A stretch of DNA of 64,000 nucleotides from Petrosia ficiformis (Eukaryota > Porifera > Demospongiae > Haplosclerida > Petrosiidae). This document shows, piece after piece, positions 44,401 to 57,485 of this stretch. A model generated the notes under the pieces. The model made no database searches and was not told where the DNA came from. It worked only from the letters and a program-made list of their open reading frames with translations. Every line of letters begins with the position of its first letter. The first letter of the stretch is position 1. Location of the stretch: the NCBI GenBank assembly GCA_947044365.1, contig OX345636.1:60391537-60455536 (forward strand), in the 5' to 3' direction. The translations under genes were made by a program, and so were the position numbers.

Positions 44401-46579
44401 GATGTTTGGATCCAGTGCTTGAGTTGTAGCAATTGTATTTAGTTTGAAAGACTGCCTCAATAGCAATAAAATCAGTTATGTTTAGATGTGTCCATTTGTC
44501 AAACAGAACACTTCTCAAAGCCTGCATGGAAACAGTAATCAAGACGTATAACTTCGAAGCTCCCAGAATTTTTTTTTTGCGATAAATTAATTTTCATGAG
44601 GGGTATGGTCAATTATTGAAAGATTCGATCTGTCAGGTGAATCTCCTACTAAAGTCTTGAGAACACCTTTCAGATTCAGTGCATCAGTTCTTTTCCTAAT
44701 GGACATGCTGGTTAGTCTCGCAAGCCAGACTCTCACACGCTACGCTGAGTTGTGACGCGGAACGTATGAAGTACTTGAGATAAAGACTGCAGAATTTAAA
44801 TTAAAATGGGTCTGAGCAAGATTGTAGTAGAGACAGTGAAACTGTTGGGTATTCATAAGTTCAAAAACAAGCAGATATAATTATGTATATGACAGATAGA
44901 AAGGTGTCTGGTCTTTGTAACAGTTAGATAACTTGTCTTGCTGTAAGTTTTCCTTCCTGTTTTGTCAATACATGTAATTATTCTGTTTCGCATTTGTAGC
45001 GAATAAAGACATTTGAATCTCTAAATCTCACTGCTTAACTTTGCTAATATTTTCTTTATGTCGACACAGCTTGAATCATTTTAAGTTTCTTCTTCTACGC
45101 CGTCACTAGGTAGAATATCTTGAACGCTGACGGACTGAATATGCTAGTAGGTGGCGTCCACCCGGACCGAGATTTAGCCGGATCGATTTTTTGGTGATAC
45201 CGGCGTTACAATTATCACACACTACTTATTTATCCTGGACAAGCGTCACAATTGACCAAATTCCCCTCTCGCGTTGCGTGGCTTGCGACAGAATTTAATT
45301 ATTGCGAAAAAAAAGGTGTGGTTTAAATTATTCCGTTTGTGCTGATCAGCCGGACGGCTTTCTACGGCCTTGCTTGTATTATTATGCCATATATATAATT
45401 TTAACATGCAAGTACCTCATTTGAACTATTAGTTATTCAGAAAATTCTAATACACAAATACACGGAAAAAAAAAGGCAAATATTGTTGGTCATTCATAAG
45501 TAAAGTTACAAACATTTTTCTGCCGGTGATTGCGATTGTGAATGACCTTTGGTACAAGTACCTACAGTAACATTCCAACAGTTTGAATAAAACTGCTTAA
45601 GCAGGAGGATGATCATAATACTGCTCTCTCATTCTATATTAACTAATCTCAAATATTCAAATACTATCATGTGAATTTCGCCCTTATGTTCAACATTATG
45701 GTTCAATGCTGGATGGACTACTGCTCAATTGGAAGTAAAGGTGTGAGCTTGTCCTTGGGATTACTAGTTCAGGAAACTGTTTGTCGTTTACAAAACACTT
45801 GATCAAACTGTTGATCAGTTCTCATCTAAAAAAAACCATACTACAATTCCCCAGGTTAGTGAAAACTACGTATGCTGTTGCTATGTGCAAACACTTGCTT
45901 GGATATTACTGTATCTTGCATTTGTCTAAGAATGTAATATTAATTAAATTTGGCGCGTATCAATGATTTAGCGTGGGCGTCTGGAACCGAGACTAGGTAT
46001 CTATCTGCAGACTGCAGAGCGAGTGGTATAGAAACAATCAAGACGAGAATGGACTTGTGGGAGAAGAGCAAACTGGTGAGTGAAATCAAATGTGTTTTGA
46101 CAGCATATCAGCTTGCGATCTCTATGGGTATTCCCAGTTAGGCGAGTTTGCCTACAAAAATATATTTTAAGCCCATGCATCTTCTCCTATTTTACCTAAA
46201 TGAGATTACACATTTGGAGCATTCATAGTGCTCCTATAGTGCAATCATATAGTCCCGTAAACGCATGTACAGTTCTCAGTGTCTATCAGTTAAAGTAACA
46301 AAATTATTATTAAAATAGTTATACATGTAGTACAATAATAATAACAATTAAATATTATTTAAAATATTCAATAATTATAGATTACAGTAATTATTATAAA
46401 ATATGGAATAAAGAAGATTTAACAATGTATTTAGTTACTATTCTAATTATAATAATTATACAATTATTATAAGCTTTTGTTAATACTAATAGAATATTAT
46501 TATAAATAGTTCCATGCTAATGCAACAAGAATTACGGTTATATATTATTGTATATATGAAATAATAAATGAATTATTCA
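44401..46579. other. No recognised gene
   Basis: Contains scattered dispersed-repeat fragments (44714-44760 tagtctcgc type; 45480-45560 and 45800-45920 related to 21281/24130). CpG-richer stretch at 45100-45370. AT-rich otherwise, and extremely so at 46290-46580. Confidence 0.4.
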
Positions 46580-46720
46580 AAGTGTTTGTATCCAATTATT
46601 CAAAGTGCTGGTATCCAATTGTTCACACTTTGGTATCCGATTATGAGTTGGTATCCAATTACCATATTCAAAGTGTTGTCACCCAATTATTCAAAGTGTT
46701 GGTAGTTTGGTATCCAATTA
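46580..46720 (+). repeat. Degenerate tandem repeat
   Basis: Five copies of a unit like ggtatccaattattcaaagt with truncated variants. Confidence 0.8.
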
Positions 46721-49201
46721 TTGCTTTTGTAAAAGTATGAATAAATTTATCATAATACCTTGTGCATTAATTTTCTTGTACTTTGCCACACAAGGAGGAA
46801 TGTTGTAATTTGCAAACCAGTGGCGTTTCTAAACTTCTGAAGCAAGCAGGATAATCAATGAGCAAATATGTTTTAAAATGATTCCGGCAAGTGGAAATTA
46901 AAAGTCATGGTCAAGTACATCGCGATTGTGAGACAAGACTTGATGTATCGCGAAAGGAATATAATTGTACGTATAGGTCATACACCGAGTTTCTAATGCG
47001 CAATCAATCAGATTGCACAATGTCATGATACATGTCACATGTAGATGATTTTTAACAGACCCATTTGATGACATCACATTTAAAATATGGAACGGGATGC
47101 AACGATCGATAGATTTAGCATGGCATGGGCTATGATTCTTTGAAATCAAAACAGAAGTAGGCTATTATGCTTTTTCTACATAACCAAGACATATTTGTAT
47201 TATTACCCACTAGATTTGGAAATAGCTAGCTAGCCTGCTTTATTGCATTTGTATCGTCATATGTGTAATTCTTTGAACAAAGTGATGTATATAGCATGCA
47301 ATGAGACCCTTCTCGTAGTAGGGGTCTGGCTTGTGAGACTGGATTGAACTTTTTGCGCATACACTAATTAACTATTTAAATTTCTAGGCATGAGGAAAGT
47401 ATGCTCCAATATTCACCAATTATTCTATTCTGCCATGCCCTTATTTTAGACTAATTATTTCCTAATTTTACATTAAGTATGGTTTTAATAGGCATGAGGA
47501 AATTAGCCTCAGCATAAATTGCGAATAACAGGTCTACATGAATATAGTGGATGCATATTCATTGCCATTTGTGTATTCTTAGCCAAGGGGTTTGGTTTGA
47601 TCTTGACATTACATGAGTATGCAAAATGACCGAAGGTAGCTGGTAGCTGCATATGAACATTAATTTTCTTGAATAAATTCGATGGTGAGATTAATTTCCC
47701 AGATTTCTGCGGTCGTCGTGGATGGCTGAGGATGAGACTAGATGCTTTGGCGACACTCTTTAAGATGATGAAGAAAAGAGCTTTATTTTTGTCATCTTAA
47801 AAAAACCTGTACGAGGCCAGAAAACAGTTCTTTTTCAACTACCAAGTATCGTTCCTCCCTTGGAAGTACATGTAACTTTTGGCTTATGTAGACAATTGGA
47901 TGTTCTCCCCCATTATCATGAACTTATTTGACTCTATTTGAGGGATCTGTTTGTAGGATCGTTTGCTTGCTATGATTAGTACGTAGCTTTGGATTAATTT
48001 CCCACATGCTTTGCCATTGACTTGTCCCAAATAAAATTTTTCGTTTGTTCTACTTCTTTGGGCTGGTAATGTCTATATAATTTGATCTAGCTAACTAATA
48101 GATGACGTAACTAACATGCTAAGCCTACCCTGAATTTTTGAAACATTTTTTAGACCATGTCACAACCACAACCAACTAAATTAAAATTATTACCCTTACA
48201 TCCACATTTGTACAGAGAATAATTATGATGCAATATATATTTCCCGCAAAAAAAAAAATGGAGAAAAAGTAGCTGTTCTCATATGATTTGACTAGTGGTC
48301 AGGCACGGTAATAAAAGAAAGCGCGCAGAAACATTTTTTTCTGCATAATTATGATGCATATAATTATGATGCGTTAACATGGGTGGAGTCATAAATAATT
48401 ATTGCTGAGTGGGCAAAGCGGGGAGCAAAGAAAGACGAGAGCTGAGTGTAAGTAGTCACTTACATATAATTATGATTATATTATATAATTACTGGCAATA
48501 AAGTTTTTTTCAGAAAATGTTAGTCAGACACAGGCCTGACTATGGCTGTGCTGCACTAGTGTGCTCTTGGGACACCTACATCTATCATGACAATTAATAG
48601 TTAATTAGCTAAACATTTGGTAGCTATGTCCTTGCCTGCAGATGCAATTGTTGTATCAATGCAGCATCATATCCACAGTACACTGATTCATGAAGTAGCT
48701 TGTTTTGCTAATAAAAAACTAATATTGTCTATATATATACGTAATTACATGTTACATATATATACATGTGTGACTTGTATTAAATATTTGTTTCCTAAAA
48801 TCAACTGAAAGATCAAACTTTGCTACAGAATAGTTATTTGCTTTCATTGCTAAAGTGCAGTAGAAGAGAGCTAGGAGATGTGAAAAGACAGCGTTAATTG
48901 TGTTGTGTGATGCAAGTGAGGACATGTTATGCTGATCATAATGTGATGTGTGTTATGTTCAATAACTTTCTTGGAGAAACACATGTTCTATAGTTCAAAG
49001 TTTGATCTTTCATGATCAGTTGCTTTTGAAGAATGAATATACATGTATATAGGGTATTTATAAAAATGAACCATTCATTACTCACATTTATAACTGCTTC
49101 CTATATTGTTCTTCCATTTACCCCACCTTTAATTTCTGAATAATTATTATTAGCTAATTGAATAAAATAGCAAATTGTATAAATTGACTTCTATACTATA
49201 G
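46721..49201. other. No recognised gene; possible 5' region of ankyrin gene
   Basis: No coding exon I can support. 48410-48462 (caaagcggggagc...gctgagt before gtaagt) could be an untranslated first exon, since a good donor follows, but there is no other evidence. Confidence 0.3.
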
Positions 49202-49291
49202 AATGACAGACTGGAGGAGGCTTATGAAAGAAAAGACTTGCCATCTGTGAAAGAAATCGTCCAGCATTTTTCAGATCCGAAATATGCTCAT
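49202..49291 (+). CDS. Exon of probable ankyrin-repeat gene
   Basis: A 90-nt phase 0-0 exon between actatag and gtaagt encodes NDRLEEAYERKDLPSVKEIV and QHFSDPKYAH, an amphipathic helix pair like an N-terminal ankyrin unit (A-x-x-x-x-DLPSVKEIVQHF). It shares its phase, size and the leading Asn with the exon at 56269. The role of the protein is unknown; ankyrin repeats bind other proteins. Confidence 0.6.
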
Positions 49292-50138
49292 GTAAGTGCA
49301 AGAAATAATGTTTTTTAGTCTGTGAAACTTTTGTGTCAGTGTTTGTTATTGAAATCTCAACACACTGAAGGTGATATTACTTGAAAACAGATTAATTCCA
49401 TAGAAGTAGAACAAGGGAGACCAGAGGGTCCCATGCCACCCAATATATTGACAGGGGAGCTAGCCCTACCAGTATTGTAGCTTTTATTCGGAAAATACTT
49501 AATGTCAACTCGGATGCAGAGCTATGGACATACCTTGTAATCGACCACAAGATGGTCTGTATGTAATTCTCAATGTAATTCCCAATTCCATCCCACCTCC
49601 CATCATTTTCAAGTTCCTACTGCACTGATTACTCCAAATATCATACCAGTATTTTAGTAAAATTGATTGCCTAGCAGCTTGTGCTTCATGTAAGCACAAC
49701 AAGTGCCATCAGGATGGGACCCTCACCTACACATGTACATGGTGAAGTAATATTACACATGTGAAACAAACGATAATTAAAATACACCAAAACATTATAA
49801 TCATTATTTATGTTTCACTGCTCATTTGTGTGGGTCTGAGTCATATAATCATGACAAGGTTAACTTCAGAACATTTAATTTATGCATAGAAAGTAATAAA
49901 AGTCAAGTACAGAGAGTCTGTTATAAACTGAAGTACAAGCTGCTATCAACTGAGCTGAATTCAAAATCTATTTTATTAAATACAAAAAGCACATGAAAAG
50001 CATGTGTATTTTATCTCTATAGTCTTACATTTTAGTCTGTGCTTTATCTCAAAAAAAGAAAAAAAGGTCCTGAAATAGTGTCTTCCATTTTACCAAAAGA
50101 ACTGTTAATAACATTTTCTACTTATTGAATATCAATTG
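49292..50138. other. Intron DNA, no feature
   Basis: Nothing recognised; the ORF 49505-49702 (-) lacks support. Confidence 0.4.
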
Positions 50139-51395
50139 ACCAAGCTCCCTGAATTTACTAATTTTCTTAGCTATACATGTACATGTACATGTATGTGATA
50201 CAAGTATAATTATATATTAGGATCATGGAAAGTAACTGTCCATACAAAAGCATAAGGAAATGCTATATAGTATATACATGTATGTGCACAAAACCTCTAG
50301 TCCCTTTGTGTTTGGGAATGATTTTATTTTTGTGTTTGTCACACATAGATTAATTACTATCTATTTCATCAATTCCTAAAGTGTTATTTAATGACTTTGT
50401 GTTTCAGTACTAACATTTGTGTATTACACATGAACTTTTATAAAACCAAAACATCGACTATTCTCACTTTCATTGGACTAGTATGCATGGAGCATCATAT
50501 CATATAGCTCACATTCTCTAGTTATAAACATACATGTAGAATATATGACTTTAGAGGCATTCAAATGTGATGTTTGACAAAAGAAAGTAATATCCAACCA
50601 CACTGAAATACAGTAACCAGTAATCACATACCTTTTGGGCTGACTCAACCCACTGATGTTATTTAATATCATTATAAGTATAAATGAGAGGGTATATAAT
50701 ATTAAAATTAACAATACCCATACTGTCATACCACATCCATTATTACTGACCCAATCCTCTAGTGTCATTTTATATACTTAGATATGCTAAAAATGTATAC
50801 TGAGAAGAATTTAATATTTGAGAATAAAAAAGACATGCATGTACCGACACTTTAAAACCACATACATGAAACGCACTCCTTTGGTTTTGTGTTCTATACT
50901 CAGACTGAGAATATAATTAAGATAAAATGACCTTAAATTTCTTTGTGGATGTAAATATTATTGGTTTAGGTAAACTGTATAATATACTTATGTATCATGA
51001 CCTATAACTACATGTACATGTATGTATAATTATAAAGGGAGTACACAGCTTATACATTGTGACATATACATGTATCATAAACCACTTTTATTTATGTAAC
51101 TTGTTTTTATAAATGTCAATGAAATATTTGATGAATATCATGTAACAAATTGTATAAAATCTCAACTGTATAACTAGTGAATTCTAAATGATACACCACC
51201 AAAGTCAGAGATTTCTAAGAGATTTAACATTACCTACCTGGCAAGTTTACAATCATTCACTTTTCTGCTTTTCTGACAGTAATGAAGCTTGATATCAACT
51301 TTTTATCCCTTCATTGTAAAACAGTTGATGTTAATATGTATATGTATATCAGGATAATGTAGTAATACTCCACTCTCTATACAGAATAACCAGAT
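50139..51395 (+). repeat. Intronic segmental duplication, copy A
   Basis: Starts attgaccaagctccctgaat. The first part (to about 50690) matches B (53223 on) and, inverted, C (to 55135); the second part (50720-51395) matches D (55205-56280). It ends with tctatacagAATAACCAGAT, which is the acceptor and first 11 bases of the exon at 56269. It lacks both MITEs found in B and D. Confidence 0.85.
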
Positions 51396-51404
51396 ATATC
51401 ACTA

Positions 51405-51600
51405 CTGTCACATTAGTCACTGCTGTCACACTAGACTTTCAATATACATGTAGTAATAGTAGTCACTGACACCACTATTGTTACTTCTGTGATAATAGTC
51501 ACTACTGTCACACAAGTCACTACTGTCACTAGTCACTATTGTCACAATAGTCACTATTGTCACAAGTCACTATTGTCACAATAGTTTACTACTGTCAGTA
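51405..51600 (+). repeat. Degenerate TCACTAYTGTCAC repeat
   Basis: Units of cactactgtcac / agtcactattgtcacaat with imperfect spacing of about 18 bp. Confidence 0.85.
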
Positions 51601-52789
51601 TTATCTCAGCATTTTATTGTCAGTTATACGTATTGTAATAATGAACATTATAATATATTAAGTTGTTACAACCCAAGAGAATTCTTGGAATTAACGTTTT
51701 TGCTCCAAGATGATAGATTTGTGTTCCTCTTTGTTGATTGCTTTTGAGGTGGATAGGGAAGGCTGCTCACTTTCCTATTTGTTCTTTAGTCACCGACCAT
51801 GCTTATCACATTGCTGATACAACAATTGTAGGAACCCAAATGGTCAATGGCACAACAACAACTAAGACTAACTACAAGAATTCACCATAGATATAGGGAT
51901 CAAAAACAACCATTCAAAGGGTGACCTTATACACAATGTGTTGACAAATCTCATGAAGTACCTTTGCATGGTTCATTATCATCCATTGAACATTGTATTA
52001 TAAAAAGTATTGTTATTTTCATGTTTATCTATGGCATTGATTATAACCCTGAAACAGTGAGCTCTATTTTCTCATTTATTATTGAACTGACTAAAAGAAT
52101 ATCATCTGTTGGATTTCCTATTTATCAAAGATCTAACACAATCATTAAAAGTGTGTTAGAAAGATTTTGTAAGCATTTCATTATTTAGCAGAAACTCCAA
52201 AAGAATTAGTTAGAGATCATTAATCTAACCCTATTTACTGAACATGAACATTCATATACTATGTACACCTTTCCTTGTATTTCTTCAACTATCAACAATT
52301 TAAATGATTCCATGTTTACTGATACAGTCTAGCTACTTTGTATTCTTATCTTTAAAGCAGTGATTAGTATGATTAGTCAATAATGACATTTGTAACTAGT
52401 ACTAACTACTATCACTGTAGTCACAATTGTGACATTGAGAGTAAAAGGATGCAGTGCCATGTTGAATAATTATAATGATGTATAATTATACTGTAGTACA
52501 TGTATACAGTTGTACATGTGTATATAATATTAACAATGATAATTCCATTGCAACAGTATAGTGAGTATTGTAACTACATTGTGTGTACATGTATCAGTAC
52601 TATCACTACTGTGTTGTGACTATTATGATATGTCAGCAGTGACTACTGCTACTATTTTGAGTAGTTACTACTGTAAGTATGTAGTGGTTGATACAATGGT
52701 GATATCAATAATGATATATGGTTACTAATATCTAGTGACCACATTACTGTGACATGGCATTGTTCCTTACGTTTATGAACATGTAGTGT
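51601..52789. other. Intron DNA; unassigned open frame
   Basis: A plus frame to 52188 (HCIIKSIVIFMFIYGIDYNP, FSFIIELTKRISSVGFPIYQ) has fairly protein-like composition but no recognised family. Confidence 0.35.
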
Positions 52790-53215
52790 CTAATGTGACA
52801 GTAGTGACTGTAGTGACAATAGTGATGGTTGTGATAGTAGTAATGAGTACTGTGACCAGTGACATTAGTGACTACTGTGACAGTATTGACTTGTGTGACA
52901 GTAGTCACTATTACATGTAAACTTATGTTCCTATTTTGACTATAGTGACTATTGTGACAGTAGTGTCTACTGTGTGAGTATTCATAACTATGGTCACTAC
53001 TGTGACAATAGTGACTACTGTGACAGTAGTGACTACTATTAAATTTGTGTCAGTAGGGTCTATAATGACAATAGTGATATTATTACTATCGTCATTATGG
53101 TGACAATAGTGACTGTTGTGACAATAGTGACTAATGTGAAAATAGTCGCTAATATAGCAATAGTGATGTTAGTGACTGCTCTTACTATTGTTAGTGACAG
53201 TAGTGACTATTGTGA
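52790..53215 (+). repeat. GTGACAGTAGTGACT repeat, inverse of 51405 block
   Basis: Units such as gtgacagtagtgactactgt and gtgacaatagtgactattgt; its consensus is the reverse complement of the block at 51405-51600, so the two could pair across 1.2 kb. Confidence 0.85.
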
Positions 53216-53222
53216 TTATTAA

Positions 53223-55135
53223 TTGACAGAGCTCCCTGTATTTAATAATTTTCTTAACTATAAATGTAAATGTGTAAGTGATACAAGCGTAATTGTGTAT
53301 AAGGACCATGGAAAGTAGGTGTTCAATGTACGTGTGAGATGAGTTCTCTGACCATAGGAAAGCATGTGGAAATGCTATATGTATGTTCACACATGTATAT
53401 GTACATACACAAAACCTCTAGTCACTTCATTTTTGGGAATAATTTCCTTTTGGCGTTTGTCACACATAGATTAATTACTGTCTTTTTTCTTTTTTCATCA
53501 ATATTACTGAAGTGTTACATGTACACTGTACATGTACATGTATTTAACGAGTTCAGACTTGTTTTAGCTCTAAAATTTAGTATTTTACACATCAGCTTTT
53601 ATAAAACCAACATAATGAGCAGGGTTGGGGCTGATTACACAAGTGTGATTACGATTATGATTATGATGACCCAGAAAAGTTTCTGAATAATTATGATTAC
53701 GATTACATACCAAAACTTCAGATTATGATTATGATTATGATTACTGTAGCATGATTACACTATGATTATACTATACCACTGCATTCATTTTCACAAGTGA
53801 AGTGTGTTTGGTGATTGTCTTATTCAAACCATAATTGCACCGTATAAACATCAGTTTTTCAAAAAGGGTGGATTAAGTTAAACATTAAGTACAACTACAT
53901 GTACCTGTGTTTGCATGATTACATTTTATCGTTGGAATGATTACAGTACTGGTTTAATGAGATTATGATTATGATTATGAATACGCCAATTTCAAGTGAT
54001 GTGATTATGATTATCATATAGTAAAAAGTGTAGTCGATTACAATCGATTACGATTATAATCGCAATCGGCCCCAACCCTGAATTAATGACTATTCTCACT
54101 TTCATTGAACTTGCACACAAGCATAGGGTGTCTTATTATATAGGTCACATTCTCTGGTTATGAATATACATGTGTACATGTAGAATATACACATGTACAT
54201 GTATGACTTTAGTGGCATGTCAAATGTGATGTTGGACAAAAGAAAGTAACATCCTACCACACCTAAATGTAGTAACCAGTAACCACACACCATTTGGGCT
54301 GACCCAACCCCCTGATGCTATTTAATGACAATAGGTATACAGTTTATATTTCATACAATTTTTTACATGATATTCATCAAATATTTCATTGTCATTTATA
54401 AAAACAGGTTGAATTGGATAATAAAAGGTGTTTAATGACATGTATAGTACATGTACATACAGGAAAGATGTTTATTACAATAGATACAATATAGAAGCTG
54501 TACTCACTTTATAATATTATACTAATAAGATTATGATACGTAAGTATATTATACAGTTTACCTAAACCAATAATAGAGTGTAATTATAATGGTTACGTGT
54601 ACATGTATGTATACTGAATTGTGGTGTTGGACATGTATGTCCTTTCTTTAAGAGTGAATATAATTATAATGATATTCATTGTAACATCAAGTGTCAGTTG
54701 GGTCAGTCCAAAAGGGTGTGGTTACTGGTTACTGCATTTGGGTGTGGTTTTATGTTACTTTCTTTTATTCATCATCACATTTAACATGCCTCTAAAGTCA
54801 TAAATGTATATTCATAACCAGAGAATGTGACCTATATAGTAAGATAAAATTAATAACACTTCAGTAATTGATGAAAAAGACAGCAATTGATGTACAAGTA
54901 TGTGTGACAAACACAAAAAGGAAATTGTTCCCCACAATAAAGGGACTAGAGTTTTTGTGTATGTACATGTACACATATAGTGTATATAACATTTCCACGT
55001 GCTTTTCTATGACCAGAGAATCCATCCCACATATACATTGGACATTTAATTTCCATTGTCCTTATATATAATTACACGTGTATTACATTCATGTATAGTT
55101 AAGGAAATTATTAAATTCTGGGAGCTCTGTCAATT
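53223..55135. repeat. Inverted pair of segmental copies B and C
   Basis: B (53223-54330, +) and C (about 54690-55135, -) are inverted relative to each other, around a 360-bp centre. Shared: gctgacccaacc / gggtcagtccaaaagg-type, catagattaattactgtctt-type and gacagagctccctg / gggagctctgtcaattg. C has no MITE where B has one. Confidence 0.8.
53620..54080. mobile_element. hAT-like MITE, 461 bp, in copy B
   Basis: Begins CAGGGTTGGGGCTGATTAC and ends ATCGGCCCCAACCCTG. The interior is largely (GATTAT)-type DNA and its inverse. taatga occurs just outside both ends (53614-53619 region and 54084-54089) rather than a perfect 8-bp repeat. Copies A and C lack it, so it inserted after the duplication. Confidence 0.8.
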
Positions 55136-55204
55136 GATAATCATTAAACATAATAAGTAGGAAATGTTATTATAATTATAATTTCCCACACCACAATATT
55201 TATA

Positions 55205-56268
55205 CTATCATACCATACCCGTTATTACTGACTCAACCTCCTGATGTCATATACTTATATATGAATAGTAGTATATAGATAATAATGTATAGTGAGAACT
55301 TCAATATCTGTGAATATAAAGACATACATGCACCCACATGTTCAAACCATACTCACATACATGAAACACACTCCATTGGTCTTGTGTTCTATACTCAGAC
55401 TGTGAATATAATGACCTTTAATTTCTTTGTGTATGTAAATATTTACCCAAGTCATTGTGTATGTAAATATTTACCCAAGTCATTATATACATGTAACCAT
55501 TATAATTACACTCTATTACTGGTTTATGTAAACTGTATAATATACTTATGTATCATAATTTTCTAACTATAATTATTAGGGCTGGGAATTGGCTCAGATT
55601 CTGAAATCGATTATCACTAACTTCCAATCGATTCATAATCGATTAAAATCAGTTGAAGTAATTAGGCCAATTAAGTCAATTAATGCAGGAAATGCCTCCC
55701 ATTTGATGATCAAAAAGGCTTCCTGTCACTTCCATATTGAACATTATTTGCCATCACATACTTGAAAAGTATGTCTTCTGGAATAATTAGCATAATTGAT
55801 ATCACAGACTATCAATATCAATTGATTAATCAATTAATCGTCCCAGCCCTAATAATTATTATAAAGTGAGTACACAGCTTGTATCTTACATGTATGTATA
55901 TCTATTACAGTAAACCCCTTTTACATGTACTTGTACATGTATTTCCTTGAACACCTTTTTACTTTCAAATTCAACTTGTTTTTATAAATGTGACGATGAA
56001 TATCATGTAACAAATTGTATAAAATCTAAACTGATACCTAGTCAATTCTAAATGATATACACAATGTACATATAAATCAGAGATTTCTACGAGCTTTAAC
56101 ATTATCTACCTGACAAGTTTACAATCATTCACATTTCTGCTTTTCTGACAGTAATGAAGCTTGATATCAGCTTTTATCTCTTCATTATGATACAGTTGTT
56201 GTTAATATATACATTGTACATGTACATGTATATCAGGATGATGTATTAATACTCCACTCTCCATACAG
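55205..56268 (+). repeat. Segmental copy D, upstream of ankyrin exon
   Basis: Direct copy of 50720-51384 with a MITE and extra acatgtac DNA inserted; ends at the functional acceptor of the exon at 56269. Confidence 0.85.
55577..55851. mobile_element. hAT-type MITE, 275 bp, exact 8-bp TSD
   Basis: Starts TAGGGCTGGGAATTGG, ends CGTCCCAGCCCTA. The octamer ataattat flanks it on both sides (55569-55576, 55852-55859). The paralogous copy A has a single ataattat at 51026-51033, the unoccupied site. The interior is dominated by aatcgatt words. Confidence 0.95.
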
Positions 56269-56373
56269 AATAACCAGATCTTTTGGGCGATTCGGTATGA
56301 TGATGAGAGGGAGGTGGAATCACTAATTAGTGATTCCAAAACAGATATAAACTGGACTAACGAAGCTTTTACT
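56269..56373 (+). CDS. Ankyrin-repeat exon
   Basis: A 105-nt phase 0-0 exon between ccatacag and gtaagt, encoding NNQIFWAIRYDDEREVESLI, SDSKTDINWTNEAFT. The pattern of a helix pair (FWAIRYDDEREVESLIS) followed by DINWTNEAFT and a junction where TPLH would follow is that of an ankyrin repeat. Probably the exon after 49202 in the same gene; the 7-kb intron between them carries the A-D duplications. A partial copy of its start is at 51385. Confidence 0.75.
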
Positions 56374-57059
56374 GTAAGTGTCATTCTATACATTAATACC
56401 TAAAATGTCATGTTTTTATGATTTTAATTAATAGTTATTATGATTTAATAATTATTATTGAATATCCATTCTATTATGATGGTATATGTATATCCTAGAT
56501 ATTATTATGAAATGTTATTTGTGGTAATTTGATTGTGGATATACTGACAAGGAATATTTCATTATTGTGAACATTGTCTTCATTATTTATGTAAATGTCT
56601 TATGAAGTTCCTTAACAATGTTTAATATTACTATTTTCATTTCTCCCTTCCTATGATTGGTTCCATGATCAATGGTATAGACAGGAAGTTATTGTTTGGT
56701 GAGGGGGAGAGGGGCTTACAAAAGGAGATAGGCATACATAATGTACTATACTGCAATTTTTAGCTTATTAGTTATTCATGAGGGCATGCTTTTCACTACA
56801 AGCTGGTAAATTAATCCATGTACAATAATTATAATCTATTGAATTACGACACAAACAAACCAAATCAACATTATAATTGATGTATGTTATTATAAGAATT
56901 CAGTGTTTGGCAAAATGTTCATTTTAAATTAATTTATTAACCTCATAGTCTACTGTTTCAACTACTTGTAATTGTTTAGGTCAAATATATGATATAATCT
57001 AGTATTTATTCATACACACATTACCTTTATTGTCTCACTAACATAAACACATACACTCA

Positions 57060-57370
57060 CAGGGGTGGATACAGGATTTATTGTATGGTGGGGTTGATTC
57101 ATAAAGGGCGTGGTAAATTAATTAACGAAAGAAAAAGGTCCTCTAACATCGATTTCTGGAAGATGCGCCTCAAATGTTGTTAAATGAAAGCCTTCAAAAT
57201 GTCTTCTACTGGAATTCTCTCCTGGTAATGCATAGCTATCACAGCCATGTCTGAAAAGTGTTCTTCTGTGAATGAGGATCGTGTGTAAGTCTTTCAAAGT
57301 TCAAATGTTTGGGGGGGTTGCAACCCCACAAACCTCCCCCCCCCCCCCCCCCCCCCTAAATCCGCCCTTG
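57060..57370. mobile_element. hAT-like short element with 5-bp flanking repeat
   Basis: Left end CAGGGGTGGATACAGG; the right end reverse-complemented is CAAGGGCGGATTTAGG. The pentamer actca abuts both ends (57055-57059, 57371-57375). Near the right end is a run of about 20 C, a likely sequencing-length uncertainty. Confidence 0.65.
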
Positions 57371-57485
57371 ACTCATACAAACATGTATTTACAAACATAC
57401 ATACTCACACAAACATAATTCACACAAATATATACATACACATTGTCTATTCCTTTAATGATATAAAGTACCAATATACAATGTA

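Noticed and set aside
51964..52188. Possible retroelement-like frame
   Set aside because: Protein-like composition but no motif I can name; recorded only as an unassigned frame.
57335..57356. Poly-C tract as a special structure
   Set aside because: Lies at the end of a MITE-like element and its length may be a sequencing artefact.
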